From Crambe crambe (lineage: Eukaryota > Porifera > Demospongiae > Poecilosclerida > Crambeidae): a stretch of DNA of 64,000 bases. Location: NCBI GenBank assembly GCA_963924555.1, contig OZ004584.1, forward strand, positions 4,773,001-4,837,000, read 5' to 3'. Shown here piece after piece: positions 23,661-35,526 of this stretch. The notes below the pieces were generated by a model. It was not told where the DNA came from, ran no database searches, and saw only the letters and a list, made by a program, of their open reading frames with translations. A program made the translations under genes and the position numbers. Numbering within the stretch: the first letter of the stretch is position 1; each line of letters begins with the position of its first letter.

Positions 23661-25094
23661 ATTCCTAGTCTTTTTAAAAGACTAACTTGTTTCTTATCTA
23701 CTGGACCAGAAGAGTACCTACAAGTCTCCCTATAGCTATCTTGACATATATAGCATGGATTACTTCAGCTCTAAGGTATCTAGTAGAGTAAAGCCTGCTC
23801 TTCAACCTAGTATTAAGAAAGTGTTCCTTGATTTCTTGCAAATTTTCATATTTTCGATACCATCACCTTAACTGTACTTTGACCTATAATAATTGGACTA
23901 TCTCCACACCAAATTTTGCCCATATGTACCTTCACTATAAGTGAACAGTGTTCACACATACCAAGGTTTCATACATCGGAGGGGGAAAGGGGGGAGATCC
24001 CCCTCTGATAGAAATCCCCCTTAACCAATTACTGAATGTGTCTTAAAAATCTCTTTTCCTCACATAAGTACGCCCACATGCATAGTTCCCCCTCTATCCA
24101 AAATTCCTGTATGAAACCCTGCATGCATACATACATACATACAAACATACATACATATATACAAACCTTCACTATAGGAGCTAGGGCTTTATAGCGAGCA
24201 GTTTTCATATTCTTCAAGAAATGAGACTCATCCTGATGAAAACATACATAGCATAGTTACTACACTGTACAAGTTGTAGACACTGCACACATGCAACTAA
24301 CACATTATAGTTCACTCCTCTCCTCCATAGAGACCAGATTATTTCTATTTAAATGCAGCATTGGCTCCTGCTAAAGCTCTAACCACACACACACACACCT
24401 TAAGTCATACTTAATAAAGCTACAACCAGATAACTACAGTACATACCACAAACCTATACTAAATGACATGCAGTAGAGCACATGGTGATCGAAAGAAAGA
24501 CTGATATGAGAATCCTCAGCCATCAGGTACATAATTTAAGTCTATGTAGTATAACACGCAATAACAACTACTCAGACTCACATTTAGATAGAGAAAGTGC
24601 AGGCAACTAAAATCAATAGGCAAACCCATAATCAAACTGCTAACGTGGTAGCTTGCACACCAAAAGCCAACAGATACAAGTATAAGTCACGTGATGTCAC
24701 TTAGGAGACATAAGACGGGAAGGAACCGTCATGAGAACTACAACAGTCTAAGTTCAAGAGGCATATCTTATAATGACACAGTCCAGACTCCTGTGGGAGT
24801 TGGTCCTGCCCCTTTTGTAGCTAGCCATCGGTCGGGAGACTAATGGGACTGAAACCTGTGGTTGGTGATGATCAAATTGGGTTCTCCCCAGATGAAGTTC
24901 TCAAAGAAATAAATTCTCAAAGAAAAAAAAGAAAGAAGACAAAGACAGACGCTGTAAACTTGAATAACTCATCTCACAATCATACCATCTCAATATTTTG
25001 ATTAAGCTCCTAATAGGTGACCTCTACCTGTGATAAAGCAATGGACAAAGGTCATATACTTTGTTTTTTCTCCTTTTATTTCTCTTATAATCCC

Positions 25095-25095
<1 letters not shown>

Positions 25096-25153
<58 letters not shown>
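25096..25153. repeat. (CA)n microsatellite, copy B
   Basis: About 29 CA units at the position matching 17879-17948. Confidence 0.95.
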
Positions 25154-25156
<3 letters not shown>

Positions 25157-25397
25157 GATATTACTCAACTGCAACGACAGCATCAAAGTTCCTCTGTCTA
25201 AGTTCCTTGGCCATTCTAACAGCAAGGTCATAGCTTATGATGTTGACCAGGCTCCTTGAGGCTCGACTCTTAGAGTCATAAAAGACATTCACATCTTCTT
25301 CCTGTAGTGAAGGCAGCCAGCGATGAAATGCCTGCAGCAATAGAACAGACATTTTCATGGGACTTTTGAGTAGACTAGAGCTTTTATATCACATAAT

Positions 25398-25558
25398 GTG
25401 TATGTATGTATGTATGTATGTATGTATGTATGTATGTGTATGTATGTATGTATGTATGTGTGTATGTATGTATGTATGTATGTATGTGTGTATGTATGTA
25501 TGTGTGTGTATGTATGTATGTATGTATGTATGTATGTATGTATGTATGTATGTATGTA
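25398..25558. repeat. (TATG)n compound microsatellite, copy B
   Basis: TATG units with TGTG interruptions lie at the position matching 18190-18382. The long pure TG core seen in copy A is lacking. Confidence 0.95.
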
Positions 25559-26362
25559 GTTCTGCTGATTTAAAAAAAAACAACAATATTCATATTTAAA
25601 AAGTTGACTAATGACTTCACAGTGCCACGCAGTACTTTGCCAATATTATTGTTCTGTCTAGAAAACAGAGCTTAACTTTAAAATCTGCTTATCCTTACCT
25701 GTGCCCAAGCCAGTCGAACTGATGATGGACAGACCACAAGCAGAGGCCAGTCCTCATGGTAGTAGTTCATTATAGCAATAGCTTGCAGGGTTTTCCCCAA
25801 TCCCATGTCATCGGCTATCAGCACACGTCCTCCACGTCTTATGGAATATCTGTACATACAACATGCATGACATGTGTACAGCAACAGCACTAGTCCAGGG
25901 ATACATGTTCAGTTTACACAATAGTGCTATGTTTACCCAATGGTCTTCACAGAAATAAACTACAATGTTATACATACATGTTCCAATGGTCTTCACACCG
26001 AAATAAATTAAGTTTACCCAATGGTCATCACAGTAAAAAACTATAACGTTAATCTTGATTTAGGGAATGACTCTATGGCTTGACTTACTCCACTCCTTCC
26101 CGTTGGAATTGCATGAGAGTGGAGGAGAGCTTGGAACTGATCCTTGTCCAGTCTGTGGCAGTGCTACCTACAGTAGCTAAATTCTGATGGGTGGACTTGA
26201 CGCAGTGCTGGAAAAGCTTGATGACTGCCTTCGGTATCAGATTCATCTCGATATGCTTGCACTCCTTTCGAATTGAATCAACTGCAAGAGAGGGGCACAA
26301 AATTCCATCCGGCATAATTTCATGGCAACAAAAATACAAAAAGTCTCTAAAACTTTGCAGTA

Positions 26363-26490
26363 CCGTATAGCGAAAATTTTTCGTGGGTCAAAATTTTCGT
26401 GGATTTCATGGTTTTGAAAAGTAATACACGACACATCAATATTTGCAAAACCATGAAAAATTTGACCCACGAAATTTTTCCGCTATACGG
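26363..26490. mobile_element. 128-bp palindromic MITE with TA target duplication
   Basis: The ends CCGTATAGCGAAAATTTTTC and their complement make a near-full palindrome. TA flanks both sides. Copies A (about 19233) and C (about 36716) have the uninterrupted 'gcagtatctaagtag' site, which is a clean empty site. The insertion is therefore specific to copy B and lies in the intron after the FQREGVE exon. Fits a Tc1/mariner-type MITE. Confidence 0.9.
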
Positions 26491-27870
26491 TATCAAGTAG
26501 CTGGATGAAAGATTTTATATAACTGGGAATACCTAAGTGATTATAATCTTCTACAGCAAAACTCCAAGTGGAATTCTTTGCATCTGCAATCAGAAATACT
26601 GAATTTGATAACACTTCTTTCCTGGTGGGTGTGCCCAAGAAGAGACTGCTGTTTTACCATACAACCTAGTTCCCATTCCCTTGAAGATCTCAATCGCTCG
26701 AGCATCGAAAGGCACCACAACTTTGAATCTCTCCTTGGAAACCATCACAAAATTGGCCTTAATCTTCTTCTGCAATGTCAAGAGCTGACCACTAGTCCCA
26801 GCAGTAGCAGCAGAAGTATTTGGCTTTGACTGGTGAGCTAGTGGTGGGGTACATAGTATCAGGTTAAAAAATATAAAAAAATAAAAAGTACTTGGACTGA
26901 TAAAGACACCCTTTACAGTATTATGGAAAGAGAAGTGCATTGGTGAAGTGGTGGTGGTGGGAGGAGAAAGGAACTTGACTAGCTGGTGTCGTGAGATTGT
27001 GGGGTCATTTATACATGCAGTATCAGAAATACTTGGCATAGACTTGTATAAGCTCATTGGAAACTCATCTTTTAGGGATTTCCCCTCACATCCCACCTAA
27101 AAATTTAATTAGATCTTACTTGAAAAACAGGTTGGGTTAGTAGATGTAGAAGAAGTAATGGTTGGCTTTGACTGGTAAACTGGTGGGGACAGTCGTTTGG
27201 AAACTGGTGGATGATGAGCAGATGATGGAGGCTTTGTGGTGCAAGGAGGAGAAGAGAAAGGTTGCGCTATAGGTAACCGAAAATATTTGGGGGAGGGGGT
27301 GGGGGGATATATAATTAAAGGACATAGAAACAGAGTGGGAAAAAGACACTCTACACTGTCCCAAGGTATTGCTAGGCTTACCTTTCTTTGATGGACACTT
27401 GTTTGATGGATATGCATAACTGGATGATTTGAGGTCGAGTTGATGTGTAAGACCTGATGAAGATATCCCTGGATTTTTATACTGATAAACATGAGATGAT
27501 AGGTATGAATTCTGAGGAGCTGGTTGCTTAGATACAGTTTGTTGAAGGGAATTGTGGGGGTTTGAACTGAAAGAATCGTGAGCTATTCTCTTCCTCTTCG
27601 CCAGCAACTTTTCTCGAGCGACCTTTTTGTTCTGCTCTATTCTCAGGAGCTGGTCTGCTGTCAGAGATTTGGAAATAGCTGGAGTTGAAGAGGAGGTAGC
27701 CATACAAACGTGCCGATGCGCATTTATAAGAAAAATCAGTTTCTGTTGAGTCAACAAACATTATCGACCCTTTTCCATATTATTGGTAGGCAGCAAGTTC
27801 TTTAGTAGGACCTGCAAAATTATGTGTGTGTAAAGATTATTGCATGCTATGTGGGAAGTTAGTAGACAGT

Positions 27871-28108
27871 GTTAGCAAAAGGACTTTATACTAATGATTC
27901 AGATATCTTCATCTTGAAGCAAAGATGGCTGTTGGCTGTTGCTTGTCCCAGAGGGAGTGTTTCTTTTCCAAGCTCAAGAAGTGATGAGGAGCCTGGAGTG
28001 TGGCCTTTGACCTACCAACCCATCAGGGCTACGACTCTGACAACCCCCTAGTTGTGGGAGATGTGGGCATGGCTGTGAGTGGCAATGAATTCTGTGGAAG
28101 ATATGAAG
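27871..28108 (+). pseudogene. Methylmalonyl-CoA mutase 5' remnant B (exon 1/exon 3 fusion)
   Basis: It has the same fusion point as remnant A ('gatgaggagcctggagtg') and ends at the exon 3 donor. The stretch 28109-29600 corresponds to the start of mutase intron 3 and holds no gene. It contains a 'cttgcatgcgtgacc' direct repeat (about 28460 and 28600). Confidence 0.88.
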
Positions 28109-29608
28109 GTACACTAATTACTGTTGGTATTATTAACAATATGAATAGCTAAATGGCATAGCTACCAAGTAGAAAAATTGAATGAGCTAAAATTATGAAA
28201 CAAGGCTACATACCTTCACACTTACTTGGGTTTTACTAGAGTAGGAAATCAAACCAAATCTGTGATAAAAGCGGGCATACCTCTAAGTTTCATCCTCATT
28301 ATGAACTGATCGTGTAGCTCTCTAAGCCAATTTAGATCCCCAGGTAGGATCACTGACTTCTTTTTCCAGCCTACTGGTAGAATAGGTATTTCATTTACTT
28401 CATTCTCTTCAACCTCTGCATTTATTAATGCTGTTTTAATGTTGAATGAACACCTTTGTTACTTGCATGCGTGACCCCTTACCAAATCATTCAATGCAGA
28501 GTAAGAACACGATGATCCTTTACTTTTAGGTTAGCTTATTGGTACCTTCACACTTACTTGGGTTTTAATCAAACCAAATCTCAGATTAGATTATTTGTTA
28601 CTTGCATGCGTGACCAATGCAGAGTAAGAACACGATGATCCTTTACCAATTTCACTTTTAGGTTAGCTTAACAGAATTCTTTGATCATTGCATGCTACTG
28701 TGTCTTTCATATTTATGCATAACAGGGCTGTATACAGAAGTTTTACAAGGAAAAGTGGATCTACACATGGTATAGACGACTGCATGGCCATAGGCCACGG
28801 TGAGGGGGAGGGTGCGGGAGGAGGATGTGAGAAGATTTGACTCATTTTTGGAGGACTCATTGTTGGCTAATTCTCCTACCATTTTCATAAGTAAATGCCA
28901 ATTTTGTGTATTAAGTTAAAGTCGCTCATTTTTCTGTGTATAATATTATTTGAAATTTAAAGGGGGAGCAAGATTAACTCAAGGCCCTCCCCCCCAAATG
29001 CACCACTGCATAAGTGTACAAACATATGATTCAAATCACCATCGTTGATTGGGAGCATACACACAGATATGGGCAATGTATTTCTATTACTTGGATACTA
29101 GGATCAAATTTCAATCATTCAGATTATGACACAGCATAAAGAAGATCAGTGGTAGCTACAGCAAGAAGGTTTTACTGCAATAATTATTATAGGCAAAAAA
29201 ATTTTTGGCCCAGGCAGTCTTTGATAGGTTACAATGCTTTGCTTGCCAATGTAAAGCAAGCATACTCTAGTATACATGTCAAGTCTGCTAATATTAAGCT
29301 ATGTTAGTTTTTATTTTTAATATAATTATAGTGATTTTCCCAAAATTTAATGATGCAGTCTTGATTGTGTTCATTATGTGCCTTGTGAGTGTTTTTCTTT
29401 CTCTCTCAAGATAATTTTTCAGAACTAAAGCTGTTATTGTTCTTCAAGTCTACAACAATTATTTGGGTATTGTTCCTTAAACCTCAACAATGGATTTTGG
29501 GAGAGAAGTGGTTATAGCTTACGATTCTCTTAAAACCATTATTTAAATCTTTCACACAATTACCTCCATTAGCTATTTTTATTGCTTGGAAGAGATTGTA
29601 GATTAAGA

Positions 29609-30245
29609 ATGATTCAATCAAACAATCCCATTTAGCTACACAGTGATGATAGAAAAGACCGAAAGCTGATTCAGAATGGAATCGGTATATGCCAGTGTTA
29701 CAGAAAATACTAAATCAATTCAGTTCAAGAATGAATTATGCTACTACTTTGGACAGACCATCTTACATTATGATAACACAAGTTAGTTGACAACTATGTT
29801 GCATGCACACAATGTACCAAATACAATGGGGAAAAAATACCATACAGAGAAATTTCTTAAAACACAAGCAAGAAAGCTCTTTCCTCACAACATTATCAGT
29901 ATCTGCATACCAGGAAGATTCAGCTAGTCTCACTCTTAGTCAATCTCCAAGACAGCACATCTGGACATTTGCTGCAGTGATGTATGAGAATAACACCAAG
30001 TGCCCCTGCAATAATGACAACATTACCACATTCCCCCCTCCCCCAGGACTGGCAAGATTACGTATTTCTACAGCGTAGCAAATCAAGAAATGAACGACGA
30101 TATTGCATTTTTCTATGAGATGGAATGAAATAACACATGATGCTGCTCGTTTCATGGTTCCACAAAAGTCTTACAAGATCCCTTCACTAACTGCAGTGCA
30201 TATGAAGATATTGCCATCGAAACTGTTGACCTCTACAGTATATGC
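29609..30245 (+). pseudogene. Type 1 fibrinogen-like receptor gene, wrecked copy B
   Basis: This is homologous to the intact gene at 55528. The ATG at 29609 is kept, but a 5' deletion causes a TAG at codon 9. The ESVYASV segment follows. The membrane-anchor segment (about 29780-29925) is inverted relative to the intact gene. The sequence then joins the ectodomain at QSPRQHIWTFAA, so roughly 590 bp of ectodomain are missing. The remaining C-terminus is frameshifted and ends near the IAIETVDL region. From 30246 to 31500 no gene was recognised. Confidence 0.9.
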
Positions 30246-31499
30246 TCAGTGAATACTATTAATACATAGTGCATTGTAACTAGTGATGTACGTAGACATG
30301 CTCTGGGTGCTATTTTTTGTGCTATATTCATACTTATACTTGTCTATAATATAGCAAAATTTTAATGTTGGTCAGTGGAGAAAGCAGCTATAGTATAGTA
30401 ATTGACCATCTATGAGGTTTATGAAGGAAGGTTTTTCTTGGTGCAATTGGGCTGTTAGCCCAATTATCACCTATTACCGCCCCTTATTATCCAACTACCC
30501 CATACTTAAGACACTTATCCTGCAGGGTATCTTCACCATCCTGTCTTCTATCTTTTTGGGGGGAACACTTATTCCCCTAATAATTTTATAGCCTATAGCT
30601 ACCAGGTTAAGACCAGATCACGTCTGAAGCCCAGTATTAGGTAGCTCCAGATGGAGACCAGGAACATGAATGCTTGCTAGCAGTATATCATGGAGAACAT
30701 GTGGGTGGAGTGGGTGGGAAATTGAGAAGTTGTGAACTCCGAGAAGACCCGCTTGCTCTTGGGCTATGCGGTTAGCTGGTTTGAGCATGCTTTGAATGCA
30801 CATGCGCAGAATGCTCCCTTGCTTAACTACTTTATGCCCCACCCATAGAAGGACCTCCCTCCATTACTGTAACTCTGTTCATCATCATATGGTTTTGCAT
30901 AATTTTTAGTACATTATTCTAAATCTATGAAAATTTAACCCCATTACGTAGCTTATACAACCTACGTTTTCTCACTCATAGCAATATAGCTACTTCCCAT
31001 CCATCCAGCTAGCTACCTTTTGGTGTCAGTTTGTGTGTGTTTATTATCCTTACAGTCACTTCATATTTTAATAGCCTTTATTGAAGATCTTTGAGTTGCT
31101 TGACACATTATAGATTTAATGCGCACACACTGATGACAATGCAAACATGGTGGAACATGTATCATGCTCATAGCTAAATACACCTTGCCCCTTGATCATT
31201 CACTTAATATCTACAACTTTCTCAATTCTTAACCAAATTTCAAATTTCGAACACCAGCAAAACTAGAAATTTGGTTAAGAACTGAACAGTTCTAGCGAGT
31301 GATCAAGGTGCCAGGCATAGTAACTCAGATTTGAATTTCATGCACATATTACTGAGCATCCTCATGACTATATTTTGCCCTTATCATTGTTCATTGTGTC
31401 TCAGTGCTTTGTCTATGTAACTATATAATAGCTATAATCATGTTTGCAGAATAATAATAATATCAGTTAACGAAATATCTCAGTGTAGCAAGAATATTA

Positions 31500-31690
31500 A
31501 GTTCAGTTAGCTATGGTAGATAGATCTTTATTACAAGTATGCATCCATGGTACATATACCTTCATAGATAAAAGAGTTCAGTTAGTTATGGTAGATAGAT
31601 CTTTATTACAAGTATGCATGGTACATATATCAGTTAGTTATGGTAGATAAATCTTTATTACAAGTATGCATCGTATCTTCATGGATAAAT
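31500..31690. repeat. Tandem repeat of about 75 bp upstream of a type 2 gene
   Basis: Two to three units contain GTTAGTTATGGTAGATAGAT, then TTTATTACAAGTATGCAT and GGTACATATACCTTCAT. The same array, with one more regular unit, occurs at 44405-44625 upstream of the next type 2 gene. Confidence 0.85.
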
Positions 31691-31859
31691 GATACGCATG
31701 GGTACCAAGTATCAGGTATCCTGATCTCATCTATAAATCTTGATAAACTGTAGCCATGTACGTGATCAATATCTTTGGGACTGTGTAGCTATGTATATGT
31801 AGGTACACATTGCTAGATGTTTATTTCCTATGAAATATGATCTCATGGGAAATACCATA

Positions 31860-32047
31860 CAAATATATATTTTATTAGTTATTTGTTGATGATATTTATG
31901 ATGGGAATTGCAGGAGCAGGTTTCAGAGTAGTTTGTATAGAATTATAGATCCCTTACAGAGAGCACGTCTATCTTTGTAGCAAGCAATTGTACTTTTTGA
32001 AGGCAACTAGCTAGTAAAAGCAAACACATAATATTCACTATCTAACC
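31860..32047 (+). promoter_or_regulatory. Conserved 5' flank of type 2 receptor genes
   Basis: About 180 bp before the ATG is shared with 44810-44988, 48300-48457 and 58500-58696. Shared marks include GAGTAGTTTGTGT(A/G), CCTTACAGAG, ATCTTCGTA and GAAGGCAGCTAGCTA. Similarity could reflect recent duplication only, or a common promoter and 5' UTR. No TATA box was assigned. Confidence 0.45.
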
Positions 32048-33448
32048 ATGAGCCAGTTAAATATTCCTGTCTACAGCCAAGTAGATCTGTCAAAGAAAAA
32101 GAAGAAAAGTGCTATAGTTAGAGAAGAAAATGATACGGAAGTAAGTATAATCGTCAATAATGAAAATGCTAACCAGCAATCAGATCCGACTTTTACCATC
32201 GTTGAAGACATTAATGAAACAAGTAATTGTGATGGAGCTCCCAGTACGGCAAAATCTAGTTACACTCCTATTATACAAGCCAGCTTAACAGCCCCTTCCA
32301 AGTATGAGAGTGCTGAAATTGTTGCAATCAATCAGGTGTCCACAAGTGAGCCTTCTGAGAAAAACTCCTGTACATGTAATAAGAAGCTAACATTTCTACT
32401 ATTACTGGCAATTGCACTCTTTGGTATATTGTGTGGATGCATCATATTTACGCTGGTCAAACTGTTTGAGTTTAAATCTGAGCTTGCTGCTCTAAGTACT
32501 AACTATACAGCTCTAAGTACTAACTATACAGCTCTAAGTACTAACTATACAGATTTGAGAAGCAATTTATACCAAGCAAGAGAAGCAATCAGGGCATTGA
32601 ATGTCGATCAAAATGGAGAAAAAATATACAGTCTTAATCAGAGTTTATTGGCATTGGAGGCTGACCATCAGTATTTCAATACAACAGTTCGCAGAGCAGG
32701 TCAACCCTCTAACCCTGCTGTCTCCTGTACTGATATTCTTGAGGTTACTCCCTCCTCTCCCTCAGGGTACTACTGGATTATCAACTCCAATGGCTTTTCT
32801 GTGCGTGTGTACTGTGACATGACCAGGTCATGTGGTAACATCACTGGAGGGTGGACGAGAGTGGCTGATATTGACACAAAAAATCTTACCAGCTCATGTC
32901 CCGGTAATCTTCAACAGCGTATGAATCCTTCTGGAGTACGAGTTTGTGGAATCGAGCCATTTATTCTTACACCAGCATGTTCTGCTATTAATCTTAGTTT
33001 GAATTCCATACAATATTCAAGGGTATGTGGAAAGATTAAGGCTTACAAGATTGGAAGTCTTGGAGCATTTAATGAGATGCGGAATGATATTGACGATCTG
33101 TATGTGGATGGTATCAGTCTTACTCATGGTCGATCTCCAAGACGACACATCTGGACATTAGCTGCAGCAACTCACATAAATAACTGTCCCTGTAATATTA
33201 ACAACACCTTATCCACTCCTTCATTTGTTGGTCAAGATTACTTTTGTGATGCAGCAAGGGAAGGCACTGACCCTTTATGGAGTGGAGTGGATTGTTTCAA
33301 TAATGATGCATGCTGCTTGTTCAACAAACCTCCATGGTTCTACAAGCTCTTACAAGCTCCCTCAACTGATGATATTGAGATGAGAGTGTGCAGTGATCAG
33401 CAGAGCACAAATATTACCATCGAAACTGTTGACCTTTTTGTTCAATAA
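32048..33448 (+). CDS. Type 2 receptor-like protein with fibrinogen-related ectodomain, paralogue 1
   Basis: A single exon of 466 codons. No signal peptide. Cytoplasmic residues 1-113 carry Y9 (PVYSQV), a lysine cluster (16-20) and an ITIM-like SSYTPI (70-75). CTCNKK (108-113) precedes a signal anchor at about 114-138, so this should be a type II membrane protein. The stalk (about 139-225) has three STNYT heptads, each with an N-glycosylation sequon. From C227 (CTDIL) a fibrinogen-C-like start follows, with SGYYWI, VRVYCDM and GGWTRV. The rest is a lineage-specific cysteine-rich part ([45 protein letters not shown]) ending IETVDLFVQ. Ligand unknown. The stop codon overlaps an AATAAA hexamer. 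Confidence 0.9.
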   Translation: MSQLNIPVYSQVDLSKKKKKSAIVREENDTEVSIIVNNENANQQSDPTFTIVEDINETSNCDGAPSTAKSSYTPIIQASLTAPSKYESAEIVAINQVSTSEPSEKNSCTCNKKLTFLLLLAIALFGILCGCIIFTLVKLFEFKSELAALSTNYTALSTNYTALSTNYTDLRSNLYQAREAIRALNVDQNGEKIYSLNQSLLALEADHQYFNTTVRRAGQPSNPAVSCTDILEVTPSSPSGYYWIINSNGFSVRVYCDMTRSCGNITGGWTRVADIDTKNLTSSCPGNLQQRMNPSGVRVCGIEPFILTPACSAINLSLNSIQYSRVCGKIKAYKIGSLGAFNEMRNDIDDLYVDGISLTHGRSPRRHIWTLAAATHINNCPCNINNTLSTPSFVGQDYFCDAAREGTDPLWSGVDCFNNDACCLFNKPPWFYKLLQAPSTDDIEMRVCSDQQSTNITIETVDLFVQ

Positions 33449-33892
33449 AACATTTCTATGGATACTGTACTATTAATAGTGACATATCAAACATGCAACT
33501 CCATATGAAAAGGAGTAAATGTGGCTATAGTCTGTTAGTAGGTAGCGTTGTTGTTGTTGTCATTATTGTCATTGTTATTGTCATCATTGTTTTGTTTTTA
33601 CATTTTAATTACAGTTAAGATCAAAGTACTGTGCTACCATACAGCATACAGCAGACTTGTTGTTGAGCCAACAAGGGAGGAGCGAGGTACTATTCATATT
33701 ACCTATAAGGATGCGGTTAGGGGATCGAAGCCAATACATTTCCATTGCAGGCAGATTATTATTTCATTGCCGCTGCATGGGCATACATCATTATCTCTCT
33801 CACCAGTTGCTCACATGTGAAAAAGGCTGTATACCTTTATGCCTATGTATAGTAGCTATTGACTATGGAAGTAGTTTACTGCTCAACAGCAT

Positions 33893-33912
33893 CCCCCCCC
33901 CCCCCCCCCCCC
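33893..33912. repeat. Poly-C tract
   Basis: A run of about 20 C. The flanking 33449-34200 contains (TTG/TCA)-rich sequence and repeated 'catgggca(t/c)acatcat' and 'cacctgttgctcacat' motifs, with no gene recognised. Confidence 0.85.
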
Positions 33913-34237
33913 TATCACTGCATGGGCACACATCATCTCTCTCACCTGTTGCTCACATATGAAAAGGATTACCTTCAACTACCTTCAATACAGTGACCTG
34001 TATTCATGCTACGTATGGAAAGTAGTTTACAGCTCATTCCCCCAAATGAATTATTCATTTCATTAACTGAACACATGTCATCTCTCTCACCTGTGAAATA
34101 CAGTGACCTGTATTCATGCCTTATATAGACTTACAAATTATCCATTTCAATCATCTATCACCGAGGGACTAATTTCAGTATAATAGTGACCTGCATTCAT
34201 TGAACTATGGAAACAGCTACTTTAGCTCAGGTAGCCT

Positions 34238-34347
34238 AGTCGATGTTGGGACCTGGTCCCATTGGTCCCAAGTTGATGTCAGGACCTGGTCCCGTTGGTC
34301 CCAAGTTGATGTCGGGACCTGGTCCCATTGGTCCCAAGTTGATGTAC
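34238..34347. repeat. 33-bp minisatellite (about 3.3 units)
   Basis: The units read GTTGATGTCGGGACCTGGTC then CCATTGGTCCCAA, with one or two substitutions. The array ends exactly where ankyrin-gene homology begins, so it sits on a duplication breakpoint. A decayed version lies at about 46590-46665. Confidence 0.9.
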
Positions 34348-34500
34348 ACTGCTTTCCATTGATCTCCACTAAACTGTTACTCTCTTAACTATAGTGTCAG
34401 GAGAGACTCATCTGACCAACTGGAATCCATTGCAATAATAGTTTGAACTATGCTAACTGATTAACAATAGCTAGCTACTATACTTCCACTTTAGGAGGTG
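34348..34500 (-). pseudogene. Ankyrin-gene 5' fragment
   Basis: This matches about 1264-1450, including the start-codon region reading MDSSWSDESLLTL, with a small internal deletion. Only the first few dozen codons are present. It marks the module boundary. Confidence 0.85.
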
Positions 34501-34559
34501 TGTGAAAAGAAGAATGGATACACCCCAATTGAAGATCATTATGCGCTCACACCCAAAAT

Positions 34560-34870
34560 TAATGATCATTAAAACAATGTCTAGATTATCCATCAAGTCC
34601 TCTTCATTTATATTGTATAACCAGTTAGACATGTTTGCATTGGTAGAGTCATTTGTTACTGGTTCTGTAACTGATGCTTTGGGTAAGTTATCTTCACTGG
34701 GCAAAGAGTCCTCAACAACTAAAACAGTCAAACAGATTCTTCTGGATAGTATCCTGAACAAAAAACTTAGCTAGATGGTTAATAAAGATTGGATCATGCA
34801 AGGTCACCTTCACTGTAATGCTCTCTGCCTTTGAGAAGTCTTCTTTGGCGAGTCTAATACTGCTGTATTA
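34560..34870 (-). pseudogene. SMARCAL1 terminal exon, module C
   Basis: The frame reads the VEDSLPSEDN, TEPVTNDSTNANMSNW and NEEDLMDNLDI parts of the C-terminus. The end is changed: the usual stop is lost and the frame runs on. Upstream, the EKI-like part of the preceding segment is decayed. The motif VI exon is absent between here and 35527. Confidence 0.8.
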
Positions 34871-34902
34871 GCTAGTGGCCTGTGTAATGAGTGAGGTTCA
34901 TA

Positions 34903-35021
34903 CACTGTAAAAATGAAAGTGTGTACTGCACACTAAATTGTCCCAATATACACACCAAAAACAAAACAGTGTGTATATTGGGACAATTTAGTGTGCAGTA
35001 CACACTTTCATTTTTACAGTG
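34903..35021. mobile_element. 119-bp palindromic MITE with ATA target duplication
   Basis: The element is nearly a complete palindrome with ends CACTGTAAAAATGAAAGTG and complement. ATA flanks both sides, and the paralogous site near 47346 has one ATA and no element. No coding capacity. Confidence 0.85.
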
Positions 35022-35526
35022 ATAGTAAGATCAAATGTATATACTACAACCACAGGGTTATACCATTCACAAACTACTCCCAGGCTCTAGCCTCTAACAG
35101 CAAGAGTTCATGGTTGTTAAAATTAATAACATGCCTGTTTGGTGTCCTAGGTCTCCACATGATACCTTTAGCATTATTTATTGACACATCTCTAGGAGTG
35201 TGGAGCATGTATAGGATGCACACCTCAATATCTTAATGAGCACAATCAGTGGCACTCTCCATGTAGGGTTAGTCTGGAATGGATGTGGCTTCTCTCATAG
35301 AACAATTACAAACTATGACTCTTTGTATCTCATTCTTGCTACAGGCTCAACTAAACTGCTTACATCTGGAAAGCATAGCAGAAGATGACAATATGACCAC
35401 TGAAACCCCTCTGGAACAGCATCAAAAATTGGCACCAGCCGCCATCTAAATGTAACATTTTTATAGCAAATAGCAATGGACAAAGGTCATATACTTCATT
35501 TTTTCTCCTTTTATTTCTCTATGATA

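Larger units (their letters stand above)
21240..27703 (-). pseudogene. SMARCAL1-like annealing helicase, copy B (3' end lost at gap)
   Basis: The start codon is present at 27701-27703. Exon 1 (27382-27703) encodes MATSSSTPAISKSLTADQ and the RPA-binding-like helix. The linker exon is 27120-27266. HARP exons lie near 26600-26790 and 26540-26590, FQREGVE near 26085-26300, motif I near 25695-25850, WLPSL near 25163-25336, DESH near 24166-24231, LSGTPALSRP near 22325-22475, and the last exon before the gap is IVFGHHK near 21255-21345. Motifs V and VI are missing because the gap follows. An in-frame TAA appears at about codon 160, just after the linker exon (27109-27111), where copy A reads through. 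The GT..AG stretch there is only 23 nt and would not keep frame. If another splice route exists, this could be the active gene, so inactivation is less certain than for A, C and D. Confidence 0.82.

Noticed and set aside
27097..27119. A 23-nt GT..AG micro-intron in SMARCAL1-B that would remove the TAA
   Set aside because: It is shorter than plausible introns and its removal changes the frame; copy A reads the same place without an intron.
30618..30842. 74-codon minus-strand frame as a gene
   Set aside because: No recognisable family, no splice partners, and it lies in intermodule DNA.
34238..34347. CRISPR array
   Set aside because: The units are contiguous 33-bp repeats without spacers, in an animal genome.
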